Of a DNA stretch of 64,000 bases, positions 13,692 through 29,149 are shown piece by piece. The stretch is taken from positions 1,674,001-1,738,000 of the forward strand of contig NC_064239.1 in the NCBI RefSeq assembly GCF_023101765.2. The letters are read 5' to 3'. The number at the start of each line of letters is the position of its first letter. The first letter of the stretch is position 1. Source of the DNA: Spodoptera frugiperda (Eukaryota; Arthropoda; Insecta; Lepidoptera; Noctuidae). The notes beneath the pieces were generated by a model. It searched no databases, was not told where the DNA came from, and worked only from the letters and a program-made list of their open reading frames with translations. A program made the translations under genes and the position numbers.

Positions 13692-14124
13692 GCCCCCTGA
13701 GTCGGTCAAATTTTATGAAAAATTATCATCATCAACTAAAATGTCAAATTATTTGTAGGTTTTAAATCCCAGTTAGAAACATAATACTGTTTTTTTATTG
13801 CTTAAAAAAATATTTTTTCTACTACCAAAATATCTTCTAAAAAAATAACAATAGCTCAACATTTCTCACACAAAATAACCTGTCAACGACTAAACTAGTT
13901 AATTTTCCAAAAAAAAAATAACATTCTCATTCTCATTCCCGCCACCGCTTGTATTTAGGGCACATCACATGTCGACAAAGCATTGAGTTATTCGCCTACG
14001 TATGTACGCTGATAGAATAGTTAGTGAACTAGTAAACAGAATGAACCCTGACTTCACGCAACCCTGATACTTGATACACCGACTATAAAGATGGCGCTGA
14101 TTTCGCGTTGATGAGACGGGCTGT

Positions 14125-14290
14125 GTACACTGTAAGCCATACTACATAATATTATAAATGCGTTTGTGAGTTTATGTATGTTTGTTACTTAATCACGGCA
14201 GGCAGGATTGCGATGAAATTTAGAACAAGGGTAGATTGTGGTCTGAAATAACAGATACTTTTATCCCTTAGTACGTCCCATAAAAATAAT
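14125..14290 (+). mobile_element. Fragment of a related lepidopteran repeat
   Basis: ACTACATAATATTATAAATG, GCGTTTGTGAGTTTATGTAT, GATTGCGATGAAATTTAGAA and ATACTTTTATCCC follow the order of a dispersed moth repeat (TATTATAAATGCGAAAGTGT-type). No ORF. Confidence 0.45.
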
Positions 14291-17200
14291 CTCGTTATCT
14301 GCTACTCTCAATGGCCGATCTTAAATAATACTAATTAATTACCATTTCGTCTTAAGTACGAAAAAAACAGGCTTTATAAAAAAATAATTAGGTATAACAA
14401 TCATTTAAACTATTTAAGATCGAATTATGACATTAGTTCTATAGAGTTTCTGTCAATTGGAAATCGATCCCAAGATTTTAGATTAAAATACCGTGGCAAT
14501 TTAATTTAACCTTGCAAAAGCTATGTATGTATTTATAACATCTTTACTGTAGAAACTGTTTTAAAAAAACGACATCAAACTATGCAGTTATTCAGTCATG
14601 TGTTAAGCAAGACAATAAAAACGTTTGACATGTCAAAAAATTTAAACCATTTCAAAAATCTATATTTAGTACGGAGAAAGGAATCCGACCTTTTGATACC
14701 TCCACATGATCGTAAAAGATGTCTCCGAGATGAAATTGATTTAGTCTGCCAAAGGTCGTACATTCACTGTGTGGTACGTGGGTCAACTTGAACATAATGA
14801 TATTGGAACTTATGTAATCCTGGATTTTCTATTCCAATGTCAGGCTACGACGTCAAAACTTTCCTTACAACATATTTGAGAGAAAGTTTTGGACGTTCAG
14901 TAATAAGTGTTTGTCAAATTTAAAATTTGGAGGCTATAAATGTTACTTTTTATTTAGAATCAAAGTTTTAATTGTTGTAGCTTTACCTAAATTATCAACA
15001 ACAATATCCTCTATAACATTGTAAAAAACAATACAAAACAGAATAATTAACACGAAGCTAACAAAATGTATACAAATTTGCAAATAGGTTTCCAACTTTC
15101 GGAAAAAAGTAGTAAAATCGAGTGTCCGATCCAGCAGTTTAACTTTTTAATTAGTGGCTGTCCGACGTCCGGCGAGCCCACACCGCGCCAGAATAAAACA
15201 TCGATACTCATTAATTCGAATAATCGATTCCTTTTTGCTAATCTCTTGAATAATCTTTGAGTTAATGTCCTTAATTGATGCTCTTGGCTTTCTACTAATT
15301 TCTTTTTACAGATACATACTAAATTAGATTGTTATGTACGTTTGTGATAGAGTAACAGTATTATTCACACGTAAATACAACAATATTGAATACAATACAC
15401 AACAATATGGAAAGCCCATAAATTCCACAACCATACAGCTCATAATTCTACCACACATGTTTCGGGAAATTGTAATTAGGAACCATACAACTTAACCCCG
15501 CTTACCCTCGACAGGAATCCACTTATATTAATTGTTACGAAAGGTAACTTGGGGTAAAAGCGTCCCACTAAATGAAAGAAGCCGTCCGCTTATTACACGG
15601 GTATAAAGTACCAACCATTATGATATTAAATCTCGTTTCGACTTCACTCTGACCGCTGAATAGCAATAAATTTAATTGGTACACTGATCACAAAATAAAT
15701 CGACAGTGTATAATAACATATCAATTTTCAATCAATTCGTAATCAGTCACAATTCGGTTTTGCGAATGAATGTATTTTGTAACATTGAAACTGAACGTTT
15801 TTGATTAATATCAATCTGATATTTATTAATTACTCCACTTTATATGGGACTGTCATCTGCTCAATACGCGTTATTGACGTTAATATTGATACTACACGAG
15901 AGCAACAATGTCATGAGTTCATAACCCCGAACATAATCAGGTCTCTTTAATTATGGACTCACATAAAGAGACATAAAGCTGAATATAGTAAAAATGGTGT
16001 CCTGTAATCAAGTGCAAACTAGCATTGGACCGTTGACAAGCCGAACACAGTCAGTTCGAGTGAGGTTTTGTTGGAGTCAGAATAGAAATTCGGCGGGCAC
16101 TCGGCGAGCCCGATAATTCCTTTTGCCGAGCGACGACACAAAAGCCCGCTCACTCCCGCCCCCCGGATTTGCTCTCAACTCCTCCTAATGACGTTTTTGT
16201 CTGGCCCTCTCTACCTCTAGTCTTGTATTCTGTACAAATATTGATTGACTTGTATGGCGTTTCGTTTGAAAACGTATTTCGTTGTACAAATTTCTAAGCC
16301 CCATTTTTAGTTATTCTATTTAGTTTTCCAATTTTGTCCCCTGTATTATTTGACCGTGGCGAAGTGTTTGACTGCTTTACTTTCAAATTGTGTTAGAAAA
16401 GTAATTTGTTCAATAACTTTGTTTTAGTTTACAATGGTTTAAGTTGCGAAGTTAATAGAAAATGACGGGGCAGACTGTAAGTAAATTACGAGAAGTTTGT
16501 GTGCGTGAATTTATGCAAGTTGCAAAGTAAGCTAGTATTTTTCGATAAATATGCAGTTTAGTCAAAATTAAGTCTTGTTTGTGTAGTGTTAAGGTAGATT
16601 ATTCTACTTCATTGGTGTGTTCTACAGTCGGACTAATCCGGATAAATAAAATACCCCTTTACCTGAACTTGTTCATCCCTTTCAAGTAAAAAAATCATTC
16701 AAATCTGTCTGTGGGTTCAGATAATCTTGTCCAAGGTCGTGTGCATTATACCTTTTATCTCTTTGGTCGCAACCTCATTTGTGATACAGGAGTATACTAC
16801 TTTGACCTTATTTGTTTCGTACAGAGATGGTAGAAGATAATTTTGATGTTTAGGAACGAACAGAATAAACTTAGGTTTTTGGTAAGGGTCGCTCATGTTT
16901 TATTAATGCATTTTGTTTTAGTCAAATCTTCTAGATGTATAACTTACTTACTAACTACATTGAACTTCCCATGTAAATTTCAATAAATTCGTTTATTTTC
17001 ACGCACCAAAAAAACATGCAAAAATGTAACCTCAACAAACAAAACTCAGTTGAAACACCAGTCGGCACCTTGTCCTCAACATAAACAATTCCAAGTTTGG
17101 AGGTCAGTTTACAATGTTGTTTTTTTTTTTTAATAATTGGTCTACTGAGTGCACGGTCTTATTAGGGGAAAAATTTCAAGTGCTTCGGGCATACAATATG

Positions 17201-18866
17201 GTACTTGGACTTTAGTACCTTATTATACCAGTACATGTATAATGTTGTGATATTCTTTCCTTTGAGTTCTTGGGGAGCTTCGCCATTGTTGTGCTTTGAT
17301 ATTAGATTTACCTGTGCACTGTACGGGCTTTGCATACGACACAATATGTCATTTTGCTTTATAGGAAATTGAAAGAAGAAAAAGATGGAAAGTGTGTCAT
17401 TTATATTATATATTGCCTGTTGTGTCTTTATAAAGTGCATCATCATGGTACAAAATAATTGTTTTTTTAATAATGACATACTCAAATCTCTTTTCGGTAT
17501 CATGTAACAGACACTCTCGCTCATAAGTGTTGTCTTCGCTTTTTGAAGACATAACTGGCTATTGTCTCGTCTATCAATATCTTTCATTTTTTTTATATTG
17601 GGTATTTGATTTGACCAACAAAGCCATTTCCATTATACAAATGCTTGGATATTTATTATTCTTTAATTGTTTATATACTGAGGTGCATACTCCATAGATG
17701 ACAACCAAATTCTTTCAATTGAAACCTGGAAATTTTAGAACATAATCTTAATATGCTACAGTTTTTCTTCATCAGATATATAATTGTGACTGTCTACCTG
17801 GTACTCATACAAACATTTACATATAAGACAAGTTGTAATGGCATCATACTGTTGGTCCACTGCCGTAATATAGTAGGTACATAGTGTGACATATTAGTAC
17901 AACATAACATGTGTATGTATGTTTATATGTACTGAACTACCGTCGTAAACAATGGAATGTTATAAACAGGGAAGTATTTGTTAAATATGTACTAGTGTTT
18001 GCTAGTGTGTAGCTTCTGGTGCCACAAAGAAATTACATAATTTGTCAGGAGTTACAAGAACATTTAAATGTAGACTGTCACTATTACCTAATGCATTAAA
18101 CATAGTATATGGTTTTTTTAAATATTTACAACTGATCGTAACTTCTAATCTAATTAATAAATAATATTATACATTTATCGAAACGTCTTCTATTCAAGTG
18201 TTACACAAGCACATCAAAAATTAAATTACATTAAAACGATTAAACCAAAAAATAAGAAACTTAATTAAACCGTAAAACAAAAGTGCTTAATATCTAAAGT
18301 AAGTGCTGAGCCCGAAATTAATGTAGTCACCTTCTTCAATCTGTAATAAAAAAATGTGCCATTAATTTCTTCACGAACTTAAATTTTTAAGACATCATTC
18401 TACTAGCAATGTAAAAAAGTTTTCGTCAATTTGTCTTTCAACGTAAGAAAATTAATCTTCTAAACTAAAATAGCGTTTAACTCGACCGCTAGATAAGTGG
18501 GTACACTAAATTTTTCTTGGCAAAATAGCAAAAGGGACATTAGACGCGGTCGCTCCGAACTTGGGGCGTGTGATAAGCGCCAGTTAGAGGGCGCTGCGAA
18601 CTATTTACCCAGCTTATGAGCGAAGCGGGCGCAAAATTAAGAGATTTTCCCGCTCCAGTACAAACAGTGTGGATCGACCCTTATTAAAAGCGGCCATTTT
18701 AAAATGAAGACGCGACGATGACGTGGTATTTGTTTAGGCATCGAACGTTACTATATTAAAAGTGAGTGCGCGCATTATTAATATGTGAGTAAACAGAATC
18801 TCAATTGCCTTTTTACATACAGCGTGTTTGGGTTTTGTTTTGGTTCTATAAAACGCTGAGGCCTCG

Positions 18867-19061
18867 ATGGTAACTGATTGTGAGTGCAAGTTGACCCAAG
18901 ATAATTCTCGGGTTGGGCATAGTATAATCACATCAAAATATCAACAGTCTGTAAGTGGAAAAACTCGGAAAATGTCACATTGGTACTTGCCGTTGGTAGG
19001 TTTCGAACCCGCACCCTCATGCATGAGAAGCGAGCGTCTTAAATCTCTGGGCCATCACGAC
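18867..19061 (-). mobile_element. tRNA-derived SINE
   Basis: The - strand starts GTCGTGATGGCCCAGAGATT, with an A-box-like TGGCCCAGAGATTTAA (about 19039-19054) and a perfect B box GGTTCGAAACC (18999-19009). AAGTACCAATGTGACATTTT follows, as in known moth tRNA-derived SINEs. Its 3' end is approximate. Confidence 0.65.
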
Positions 19062-20781
19062 ATTTAGTATAATCAGTATAATCAGATGTTACAAAACAAC
19101 AAAGATAAACATGAGGCATCAGGCCCAATACCTAAATACCTAAACACTAGCTCCACAGAACGTAACTCTATTAAAACGTATACAGTACTCTAGACCTAAC
19201 CGCGTTGTATGACGAAATAATTTGACAATACCACGTCATTCAATTAAGTGACGAGTCTGTTGTTGTAACGTGTTTGTCGCGCTTAATCTATGTCACACCT
19301 TCGTCCCCGGGTGAACGTGTAAACATGCGGTCATTATTGTTTTATAGACATATCTCCGAGTTAATTACTGAATGTTAGGTATTGTACTCAGCGTCGCGTC
19401 TGTGTTGCTTAGTCTGTGGTGTCAATGTTATTGTTTAGGTATTTGTCAGTTTCGTGGGTTCTGGATGTGATTTAATTTGATAGGAATAGTTAGATTTAAA
19501 GAAACAGATATCGTACATGGTACATATGATATTGTACATGAAAAAACAAATGAGAAATCGTTTTAGGATGCGACCTTGGGTTAGTTATAAAAAAGAATAT
19601 TTATGTTAACTATAAACATTTATTACAATTCATTTATCACATTTCATTGTACCGTACTTATATTCTAAATACAATATGTTCTGATTCATTATATTATTAT
19701 TTAATTTCACAAATAATGTGTTTATATTTTAATATATGTTTTCAGTTGCACAATTTCATCTTGTTAACCCTTATTACAAACACGTATTATATTACAAACA
19801 AAATAGACCACCAGACAGGCACGCCTTAATTATTTTAAAATATGTAATATTAATTATGTTCGCATGAAATATGCTGAAATACACACGAAGTATGATACCC
19901 AATCGTCCTTGTTTGTATGTAAACATGATATTTTAACCAAAGAGTTGAAAAAAAATTAATGAAAGCCACATTTTTCACGATAGAAATACTATATTTTTGG
20001 AGAAACCACATAAATGGCCGCTTGTATCTGGTTTCCAGTGATGATTAACGCTGAAAACATACGGTGGAGTTTATAAACAGTATACAGGGTGACTGGTAAT
20101 TAGTGAAGGATATTTAAATACGTGATTAAACTCATGATTACAAACAACTTTCCCAAAGAAACTTTTTTTGTATACGTTTTATCACATAGTGAGATACATT
20201 TTATTATTGTACGTCCACATTTTAGTATTTTACTAGGAAATTTATAAACTTACGGTGTTTTTACTTTCCAGTGACATTCTCTTATACAAAGATAAACAAT
20301 AATCACGTCTCATCTCTATTTTTTTCCCAACACTCGACAAAGAAAGTGGACTCAACTATCACGCGTAAGTTTCCAAATAAAACGTGATTCAGACGTCCTA
20401 AAGTCACTTTTATATCTCAAACCCTCCTTTCATAAATACCCAAACATGTTACAGCGTTAACGAGATTCTTTTATATTGTTAATTGTGGCTCTCCACTAAA
20501 GCGCCTAATATTTATATGGCTTTGTGATTACAATGGCCGAGATTACACCCTCTTCGCTTAAAAGCGGGCTATTAATATAGAATATTGCTGGAATTACTAA
20601 CCTCTAACATATTGTTTGTATTTTTTATTTATATGGAATTTTGATACGATTTTTATTTTTTTTTACATTCAACAATGGTAATATTACATGCTTCAAATAT
20701 TACATTTACTTCACAAAATTACAGACGGCATCAAGCTTAAAAATTAAGTCATAACTCATCACAGAATGTATTAGAGACAAA

Positions 20782-20872
20782 TGCTACGCTCGCTACACTG
20801 TCTACGCGGGCTGCTACGTAACGCTACGAAATGCTACGAAGTGCTACGAAGTTACTTCACTTTCGTAGCACA
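20782..20872. repeat. GCTACG/CGTAGC cluster 1
   Basis: Repeated GCTACG words, including GTGCTACGAAG and TTTCGTAGCAC in opposite orientations, giving short palindromes. Sequence word shared with 38653, 42466 and 42721. Confidence 0.7.
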
Positions 20873-22889
20873 GTAATTACACTTTAGCTATCTGTCTCGC
20901 GGCTGACTAATATTACTTTAGCTTTAGGACTTATAATTCTGAGCTCTTTAACGTTGGATTTATTCAATTATTTTAATTAGATTTTTAATATCGACAGCGT
21001 TTTGCATAAGTGGTGAGTTTTTATTGAGTCGACGCTTATTGGCTTTGTTATTAAATGTGTAATGAAAAATTGATTACGAAAAAAAGTTAAAATTTTAATA
21101 ATCTAACTTAATTATAAATCGGTTTCAGCCTTATTAAACTTAGATCTGAGATCATTTTCTTTACTCTAAATACTGAAAAATTCATAACTTTTTGTTATAC
21201 GTTATATAAATAAACCGCAAAAGGATAATTTTAGTTTAGACCTAAATCTTCATAACGTTTGGCTTCATAAAGTAAGCCTAGTATATTTTTTAAATTACAA
21301 TAAATAACTATAATAAATTCCTTTGATCTCCAGCCCCTTGCAAATACAAATAAAATAGCTTGACAGCAAATAAAAATAAACCATATTTACTTTAAATTAA
21401 GTTTGAACATTGCTTTTAAAGTTGTATTTCATGAATAATAATTTGTGTCTTAATAAATATTACGTGTATACAGACAAGTTGTATATAAATAAAGGCTACA
21501 AAAATTAAACTAAAAGTCCATATACATACGGTACGTATTATGTTGTTCACTGCACCTACATAATAATTAAAATACACTTTTATCTCAATGTTTATCCACA
21601 TTTTTGACAAATATAGAACAGTATTTATGCATCTATGTACGTTTATATGTCTGTATCACTGGCCATACGTGTAACGGTACAGTCAGATAGGCCCGGTGCA
21701 GATTATTGCGCTCGGTGTAACGCCTACACTTTATTGCCATACGCACCTACCGTGCGCCGCCGTGTGCCGCCGTATTTATTCCCCGGGACACGTTGCAAAC
21801 GAATATCTTTTTATTTTTGCTGCCTCGCTCTTTTTTTGTTTGGATTTGTCTTTTTGTTTTTATTTGTTTAAGATAAATATTGTTGATTGTGTATTAATAT
21901 TTTTGACGTGGAAGTAAGATACTTTATTTATTTAAAGTAAGTTTTCGTCCCAATATACCTTTTGATAAAATACCAATATCACAAGACTCAAGGATAATAA
22001 TTTGATCGACATGTGACTTTTAATATACGTATTGAAGTAGCCGTACTACATTTATAGGTAACCTAGAATCCCTAACGAAAGTATTGTGAGGCGTGGGTAG
22101 CGGGAACATCGCAGTCCGTGATGCTCTGAATTATCATCTGTATACGCGGCGCGAAGCCCTCCTCGAACGAACCCTTATTGAAAACATTTACATATGTATG
22201 TACGTATCACCGGGACGTACGTGCTTCGCCCTCACATATTGTAAACGAGAACGCTCCAATATTATCAAAGTTAGCGATGAAATCGACGATTTACTACGCA
22301 GCTTAAGGTAATGATAGAATATTTTCGATCGACTCTCTCAAATATTCGAGAACGCTTTATCGAGACTATGGAATCATCGTAATGGGTCCCCGATGGTTCG
22401 GAAGCGGGCTGTCGGGAACAGATTGACTGTCGTGTAAGCTGTTCGCTTCGATCCGGTTTGTGTTTCAACTTGTTACGAGTATGAGACGCGATAATAACAT
22501 GAAATTGACGCTCTCGACTTCGTGAGCGTTTGAATTTGATGGCAATTTCGTTTTTATTTTATCTTCGTTTTGTCAGCATTCTCTGTGAGGTGTAATACCT
22601 TATTGGTGAATAGCAGACGAAAATAAAAAGCGAGCTACATTTAGATATTGCACGACAGTAAATTGAATTTGTGAGTAATATTGTGAGCTGTATACATACA
22701 TTTGAATCTCTATAAATCTTGAGGCTGTAGCCACACACTAGCCCCCTCCCCAGAACCGCTCCAAGTTATCGCCCACGCGCCTCTTTTCATGAGAACAACA
22801 GCTGATTCACTGTTTTTCTTAGTACCCGCAGATCGATATGGAAATACAGTATAACTTTATTAACATAGAGTAACAAAGGCTAATTATCC

Positions 22890-22936
22890 GGGGGCTCACG
22901 CATACCATTACGTGCCGACCTCTCTGCCTACCCCAG
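22890..22936 (+). mobile_element. SINE tail remnant
   Basis: CATTACGTGCCG followed by CTCTGCCTACCCC matches the 3' part of the same family; the flanks are too degraded to extend it. Confidence 0.4.
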
Positions 22937-25900
22937 AACGCTGTGTTGGTAATTAAGCGAATACATAAATGCATAGTTTATTGAGCGTGCGAGAAGTTCG
23001 CGTTGTGAGGTTATTTGAATGTGTAGATTTGATGGAGTTTTTGGTTCAAGTCAAGATTGGTATTATTTATTCATTGGGGTGAACAAATACTCGGGTTATA
23101 TGTAACTTGACATTATTTTACCGACTGCTCATACAAACGCGGGGAGGCGCTGTCAAGATGAGTTATTGCTGTGGTTTTTGGAGCTTTGATTCTTGTAATA
23201 TGTCAATGTTATGATGTAACTGTGTTTATTAAAAGACTAGGGGATATATTTGTAGAGACATCGGGTTTTAAAAGATGGAATGTAAAATTACAAAGCACAT
23301 AATATGTATTCTTGGTTTTCAATTGAAATACATGCCACAGTCCGGTACATAAATAAATCAAATATGTCACTTAATTCTCGAAGGGGCAGGCAAAAGTACA
23401 GATACATACGTTATATACCCTTAGTAATTGTGTTCAACAAGAAATAATTCGTCCCTACAACAGCAGACGCCATTCGTCATATCTCCCTACGTACCGCAGT
23501 CCAATCATCAAACGAAAACGCCTCCACACCTAAATCACACACGAGGCCAAAGAAACAAATTTCGCCAGTCATTTCAGGTTAGCTGGCTATCCGGCCGCAG
23601 ACACCGGACCGGCACGGCCTGTCCGCCGTGACGAAGCCTTGATTAGAGTTCCGGCTCTCCGGCACGGACCGGCACGACGGCACGCTTCCACAGCGAAATA
23701 TCATCACTTGCAAAATAAAGGGAAAAGACAACTTTGTTTCAGTATGGTAATATTGAACGAAAATAGCGCTCGCGTTCAAAAATCGAACGCGTAAGCTACG
23801 GTGCATATTTTGAATAGTGCTTTGAGACTAAATTAGGCTGATGGTGTTTTGTTTTTGAAACCTTTTTCGAAGTCAAAGTCAGTCACATATTTGAATGCAA
23901 TATATATTCTAATTGATGGTCCTAACTAGGATCGATCTGAATGAATAATAATGATCAATTTAACTTTAGACGGAGCTTAAACTATCTACTCGTCCTTGTA
24001 GTTATTAATGTTGATAACACCATCTGCATCTCAAACTATCAAAAATATAACTTAAGAATATTGAAAAAAGTACAAGTAAATGTTGTACAAAGCTTTATCA
24101 AAATCACTAAAAAAAGAACTACAAAAGCACGTCGAACACAAAAATGTAGGACAAGAGCTCTTTCAATAAAATCCCCCGAACTACTCAACGCCACTTCCAT
24201 AAAGGTCCCCGAAACTTGCTAACAGCACTTTCGCGGAACGTTTGTCTAAAAATCCGAAAAATACAAAAAATCCTTTTTGGGCTAAAATTCGTAAAAATAC
24301 TAATGGTATTCCGGGCGAGGAGGCCGTTAATAAATTCAATGGAAGTGCATGGCGGTGGAGGGTTGAAGGGCATTTCTCAGGCGGAGGCCGTATGCAGATG
24401 TCTGTTTGTCCAGTCATTACAGCCGGGATGTTTGCGAAGCCGGCCCGGCCGCGGCCCAACTTACTTGCGAATAACTGCGCGGAAATTAAAGCAGTCCGCT
24501 TGTGTACTTTCCATTTTAAATAGAAGTTATTTGATTACTTAATTAATGCATCTCCGTCCTACATTTTTCATTTCCTACTACCGAATTGTGTCAATAGTCG
24601 AATCAATTTCAATAATAACACATTTTAAAAGCATATAGCAATTTGATGCTAATGCCAATCCCTATATCACATTTACGATGCTACGCTATTATATATCAAG
24701 ACAAATATAAGATATTAAGACAGTAATAAGCTAAACTAACCCCTAATCAGTTGTGACGGCTATCACGAAGGCAGAGCAAAAAATAACAAAAAGAAGTCAT
24801 AAGGAAAAATATTCCCATAATTTGCACCATAAGGGCGCATTTCGTATGCACCCAAGATCCACATTTTTGCATTTGTAATTGGGATCATTGTGTAATTATT
24901 CAGTCGTTAGTGCGCCAATCTATGCCGTAGACGCCAACCGACATTAAAATGCGAATTATTTTGTATAATAATCGTTTCTCAGTAGATTTTTGTAATTTCT
25001 AACGATGTGTTATATATTCTACGTCAAAGAAATATCGTGTAAATAAAATTTTATTTGCTAAACGTCACTCTCAAGTTTGACGGCTCATTAAATTATTTTT
25101 ATATGCGTCTACAGTTTTTGGGTACGATAAGTAAAAAATTCGTTCTATATTTCTTATATGACAACTTTATGAATACTTCTAAGTAAAAGTGGTAAAATAC
25201 TGGCCAGTCAGAATCGATATTTAAAATTTTAAAAATAGAATTGTCTTCGTTGTAGCTAAGAATAGATATTGTGTGCGTGGGAGTTCATGGACATGAAGGT
25301 CGTTGTCCGTTTAATATAAAACCTCTCTGTGTATTCTTAGCTGTCTTTAAAAATAATGTTTTAAAATAGGTACTACGAAGTCAGTTTTATTTTTAGTAAT
25401 ATACTCGTAACTTTGACGTAATAATGTAATAGCTTGCAGTATGTACTTAAAGTTTTACTTAAGTACAAATCTTGCTTTTATTTAAAAATTGATTAAGTGA
25501 AACCTATCAATACAATATGAAGCACGCATCTCTGAGAACAAAATCAAGAACTGGAACGAAGTATTACCTTATTTATACGATAACTAACAGACATAATGTA
25601 ATATTATACTAGCCTTTATGTAATGAACCATCTTAATCTCTACTAACCCAAATATATGTGAGCCGGTACTAAACATAGTACGCACTGCCTCTAATGAACT
25701 AGACGTCGTTATCCGTCAACTCAGATTTATTTTGCAGCTCAATAAAACACAGTGTATTTGCGAATCATCAACCAGTTTTATATCCTTACCGTTTGTTTGT
25801 TTCCACTCCGGGACCTATCTGATTTAATCAAGGTACTAGGTAAGATACGGCATATCGTGTTGGCAACGCGCCAACCAACACGTTAAGACGACTACAAAAA

Positions 25901-28900
25901 TATATGGTAAGAGATCTGTGCGTGTGTGCGCCCTCTACACGTACGTGCACATCTATAATTCCTCAGTTGTTCCCTCGACCGTATCTTATACAAGTTGGTG
26001 ATTCCAGATCCCTATCTCCTTGTTTATAATGGTCTAGACTCTGCAGATTAGTAAGTTAAGGATCTTTTCAATCTCGCAAATTTCTCCCAACACTGTTATT
26101 GGCACAACTTTCCTTTCTAATATCAAAGTATGCTCACAAGATAACATCATTATGAAACAATGGAAACTGAGATTCGTTCTAAATTCATTTTCAAATGTAT
26201 GCAGAACATTATTCAGTTCCTTTGCTTTTTAAAAACTTGGAGAGATTTATAAATATTTACTTTTCATTTAGGTATAACAGCAGCCCTCGGATTGTGGAGA
26301 ATCTTTTTGAATGTCTTCTAAAACAACAACTCGTTTGAGGCGGCTAGATGGTGTTGATCTCCGTTAAAAAGATCCCAATTTTTGTATAGTCTAAGTACAG
26401 ATGAAATCCAAAAATCCGTTTAACCAAATTGATAAATAAATCAAGGTAAACCGCGACACTTAGTTAGAAATACAGCCTCAGTAATGTTGGGGATTCCTAG
26501 AAAATACATAGAACAAGCGGCGCGCTCGCCACGCCCGCCGGTAAGCGCATAAACGTTAGCGCATTCAACCAGTTTTGTATGCAAGTTTCATGCAAAGGCG
26601 CGCACTTGAATAACTTAGGTCTGTTTGCATAAAAACTCGAATCTCCGAAATGCCCGTTTAGTCTACATTCGGCTGGGGCCTGTAATTTGCATAGAATAAC
26701 AAGAGAAAGCTTGCGGTGCTCCGAATAAAGAGCACTTCGGCACGAAATCTCAGCCCGTGATATTTGGACCCAATCATCGAGAGCCAACTCTAGTGTCCCG
26801 ATAATCTAGCTAACTTTGCAATGACATTACCTTTATAAGCACTGCTTTTTTAACTTTTGGAGAATTTAAATAACGAAATTAGTTGCCTTTGTACTTTCGC
26901 GTTTGCTTTTAAAACTTCTGTTGTTGCAGGACTTCTCTTTGTTTTTGACTATCGCAGCTCTCGTAGATACTCGCTGCATTGTTTTCACTCTACAAAAGGG
27001 AAGGAAAATACAATTGCAACATTTACTGAACTAAATGTTTAGTAATCTCATAAGCAAATACTAAATGAAAGTTGTATTACACTACACGTGGAACTCGACG
27101 ATGTAACACTCGAATAAGGAAAACAATTTATTTCAAAACAAACTTCCCAACTAGACGAACAGGGAGAAAAGTCGCTGAAAAATACTTCGACAAACTATAA
27201 AAACAACAAGATTAGTTTTATTTATTAGCGAGTTCGTGTAACATAAATGAAAACATCATTTCCAGTGTTCGCGCACTGTACGCTTGTGAAAATTACGGCT
27301 CCACGTCTGTACACAAGTTTGCGAGACCGCACGAAAAGTATGATTAAAAAACTTGTAGCGAACTCAGTGACCGTAATAAGAATACGAGCGAACAGGTACG
27401 TACGACCGGGGCGAATATCCAGACTCCCGATTGATTGATTGATACATTATTATTGCCGTAAAAACAAGTGAATGTGTTCGGGCGTCTACTTGTCGGCATA
27501 TTTTTCCATATGTACTCATGATACATGAGTCTATGGAAGCGGGCATATATTATCATCAAGAGATTTCACCAAATACAGGGAAGGGTAACTCGTAGTTACA
27601 TGTATATTTGCTACGGCATGCGGCGGGGTTCCCTAAACACAACTGGACGCTATAACGCCACATAATTCCGGCTCCGTCACAGACGGTTTAAATGTTTTAA
27701 ACAAAAAAAGGGAACGTTAATACGTACAATTAAAGGGCGTATATAAATCACTTGTGAATGAAAGACTTCAGGATTTATGATGTCCAGTCATTTTCTGCGT
27801 CCGCTCTTAATGCGACGCCGCTTCCTGCGACCGTTCGGCGCGCGCCAGTCAACATTACGTGGCCTACCCTTTGTTACAACAGAGACGTTTTTAACGCGTC
27901 CCTACATTTGAAAAGGAGAAAACAATACGTATAACGGGCTCCACCGACACGGATGAAAAAAAAAACTGGAACACTTTGAGCGGAAAAAGCGTTGTTTTAT
28001 AAATAAACAGCGCGTCGCTATCAGTAGTCGACACTCGAGCGACTTGACGCGAGATTTAATAAAAACGGAGCGCTCCTCTGTTGCCCAGTATAAAAGTACC
28101 CTTATCACGTAGTATGGGAGCGTTCAAGGGTGAATTATGTTAGGTTGTACGCGAAAAGATGAAAATTAATGAGCTAAAAGTGAGTTTTGCGATGCGACGC
28201 CCTCGGCGAAACTTAAGCGGTTAATGCTGTTTGATTCTTTTGAGTTTTTGTAGCAAAGTGCAGCGCGCTGCGCCGCGGAATTAATGGGCGGCGGGTCGTT
28301 TGTCGCCCTCCAGATAATTTCAGTGCTAAATGAGTGCTATTTAAACTGCGACGTTGTTTCCAATTGGAGGTGGGTGTGCCCAATGCTGTATAAAATGAAT
28401 TGTTCCATAGCCGGTATATGCCGATTGATTGCTCAATAAAATTTGACGGTGATCAGTCTCATAACCAATGACGTGATAAGTTGTGGCTTACTTAATTTCA
28501 AGTAACCGACGAACCGCTTTATTATTACTTGAAACACGCGGTAGCTGTACAAACCATAAAGCTACGAACAACGAGTTCGTAACACAAACTAAGAACAAAC
28601 ATTACATTTAGATTCACATTGAAACAACGCAAAGTCTTTCGTTTAGCACAAATTGATAACTTTATGTGCACTCAGTGGGCGCAGGCCTAATAAATATAAA
28701 ATTCCAAATCCATTAAGACAAAGTTTTGATATTAAGAGCGTACCTTAATTTTGTTGATGGAAAACTTGACTCGGGCCTAAACGCCTTATGAAAAAGTTTT
28801 TTAAAATCTCGTCTAGCAAGTTGTAGAGGCTAATGAAGAAGGAACTCAATTTCGTTGGGTTCCGTCTCAGGTAAAATGTTCTTAGAAAAGTGTGGGCGCT

Positions 28901-29149
28901 GTGTATTGATTGGCCGAATGAATCCAATTTGTGGCGCAGACAAAAGATACGGCTCCTAAATGTAGCCGACGTTCGATGTGACGTTCTAGTAATAGTTTTA
29001 AAGCAGACTCTCTTTGTTATTTTACCTTATTTTGTTCTAAGTAGACGAGTAAGTTATTTTTACTTGTTTCATCAATATTTACTATAGTTACATCTTGATA
29101 TATTACATTTGAAATTACTTTTGATTAACGTCCGTTCGCTGATTGTCTC

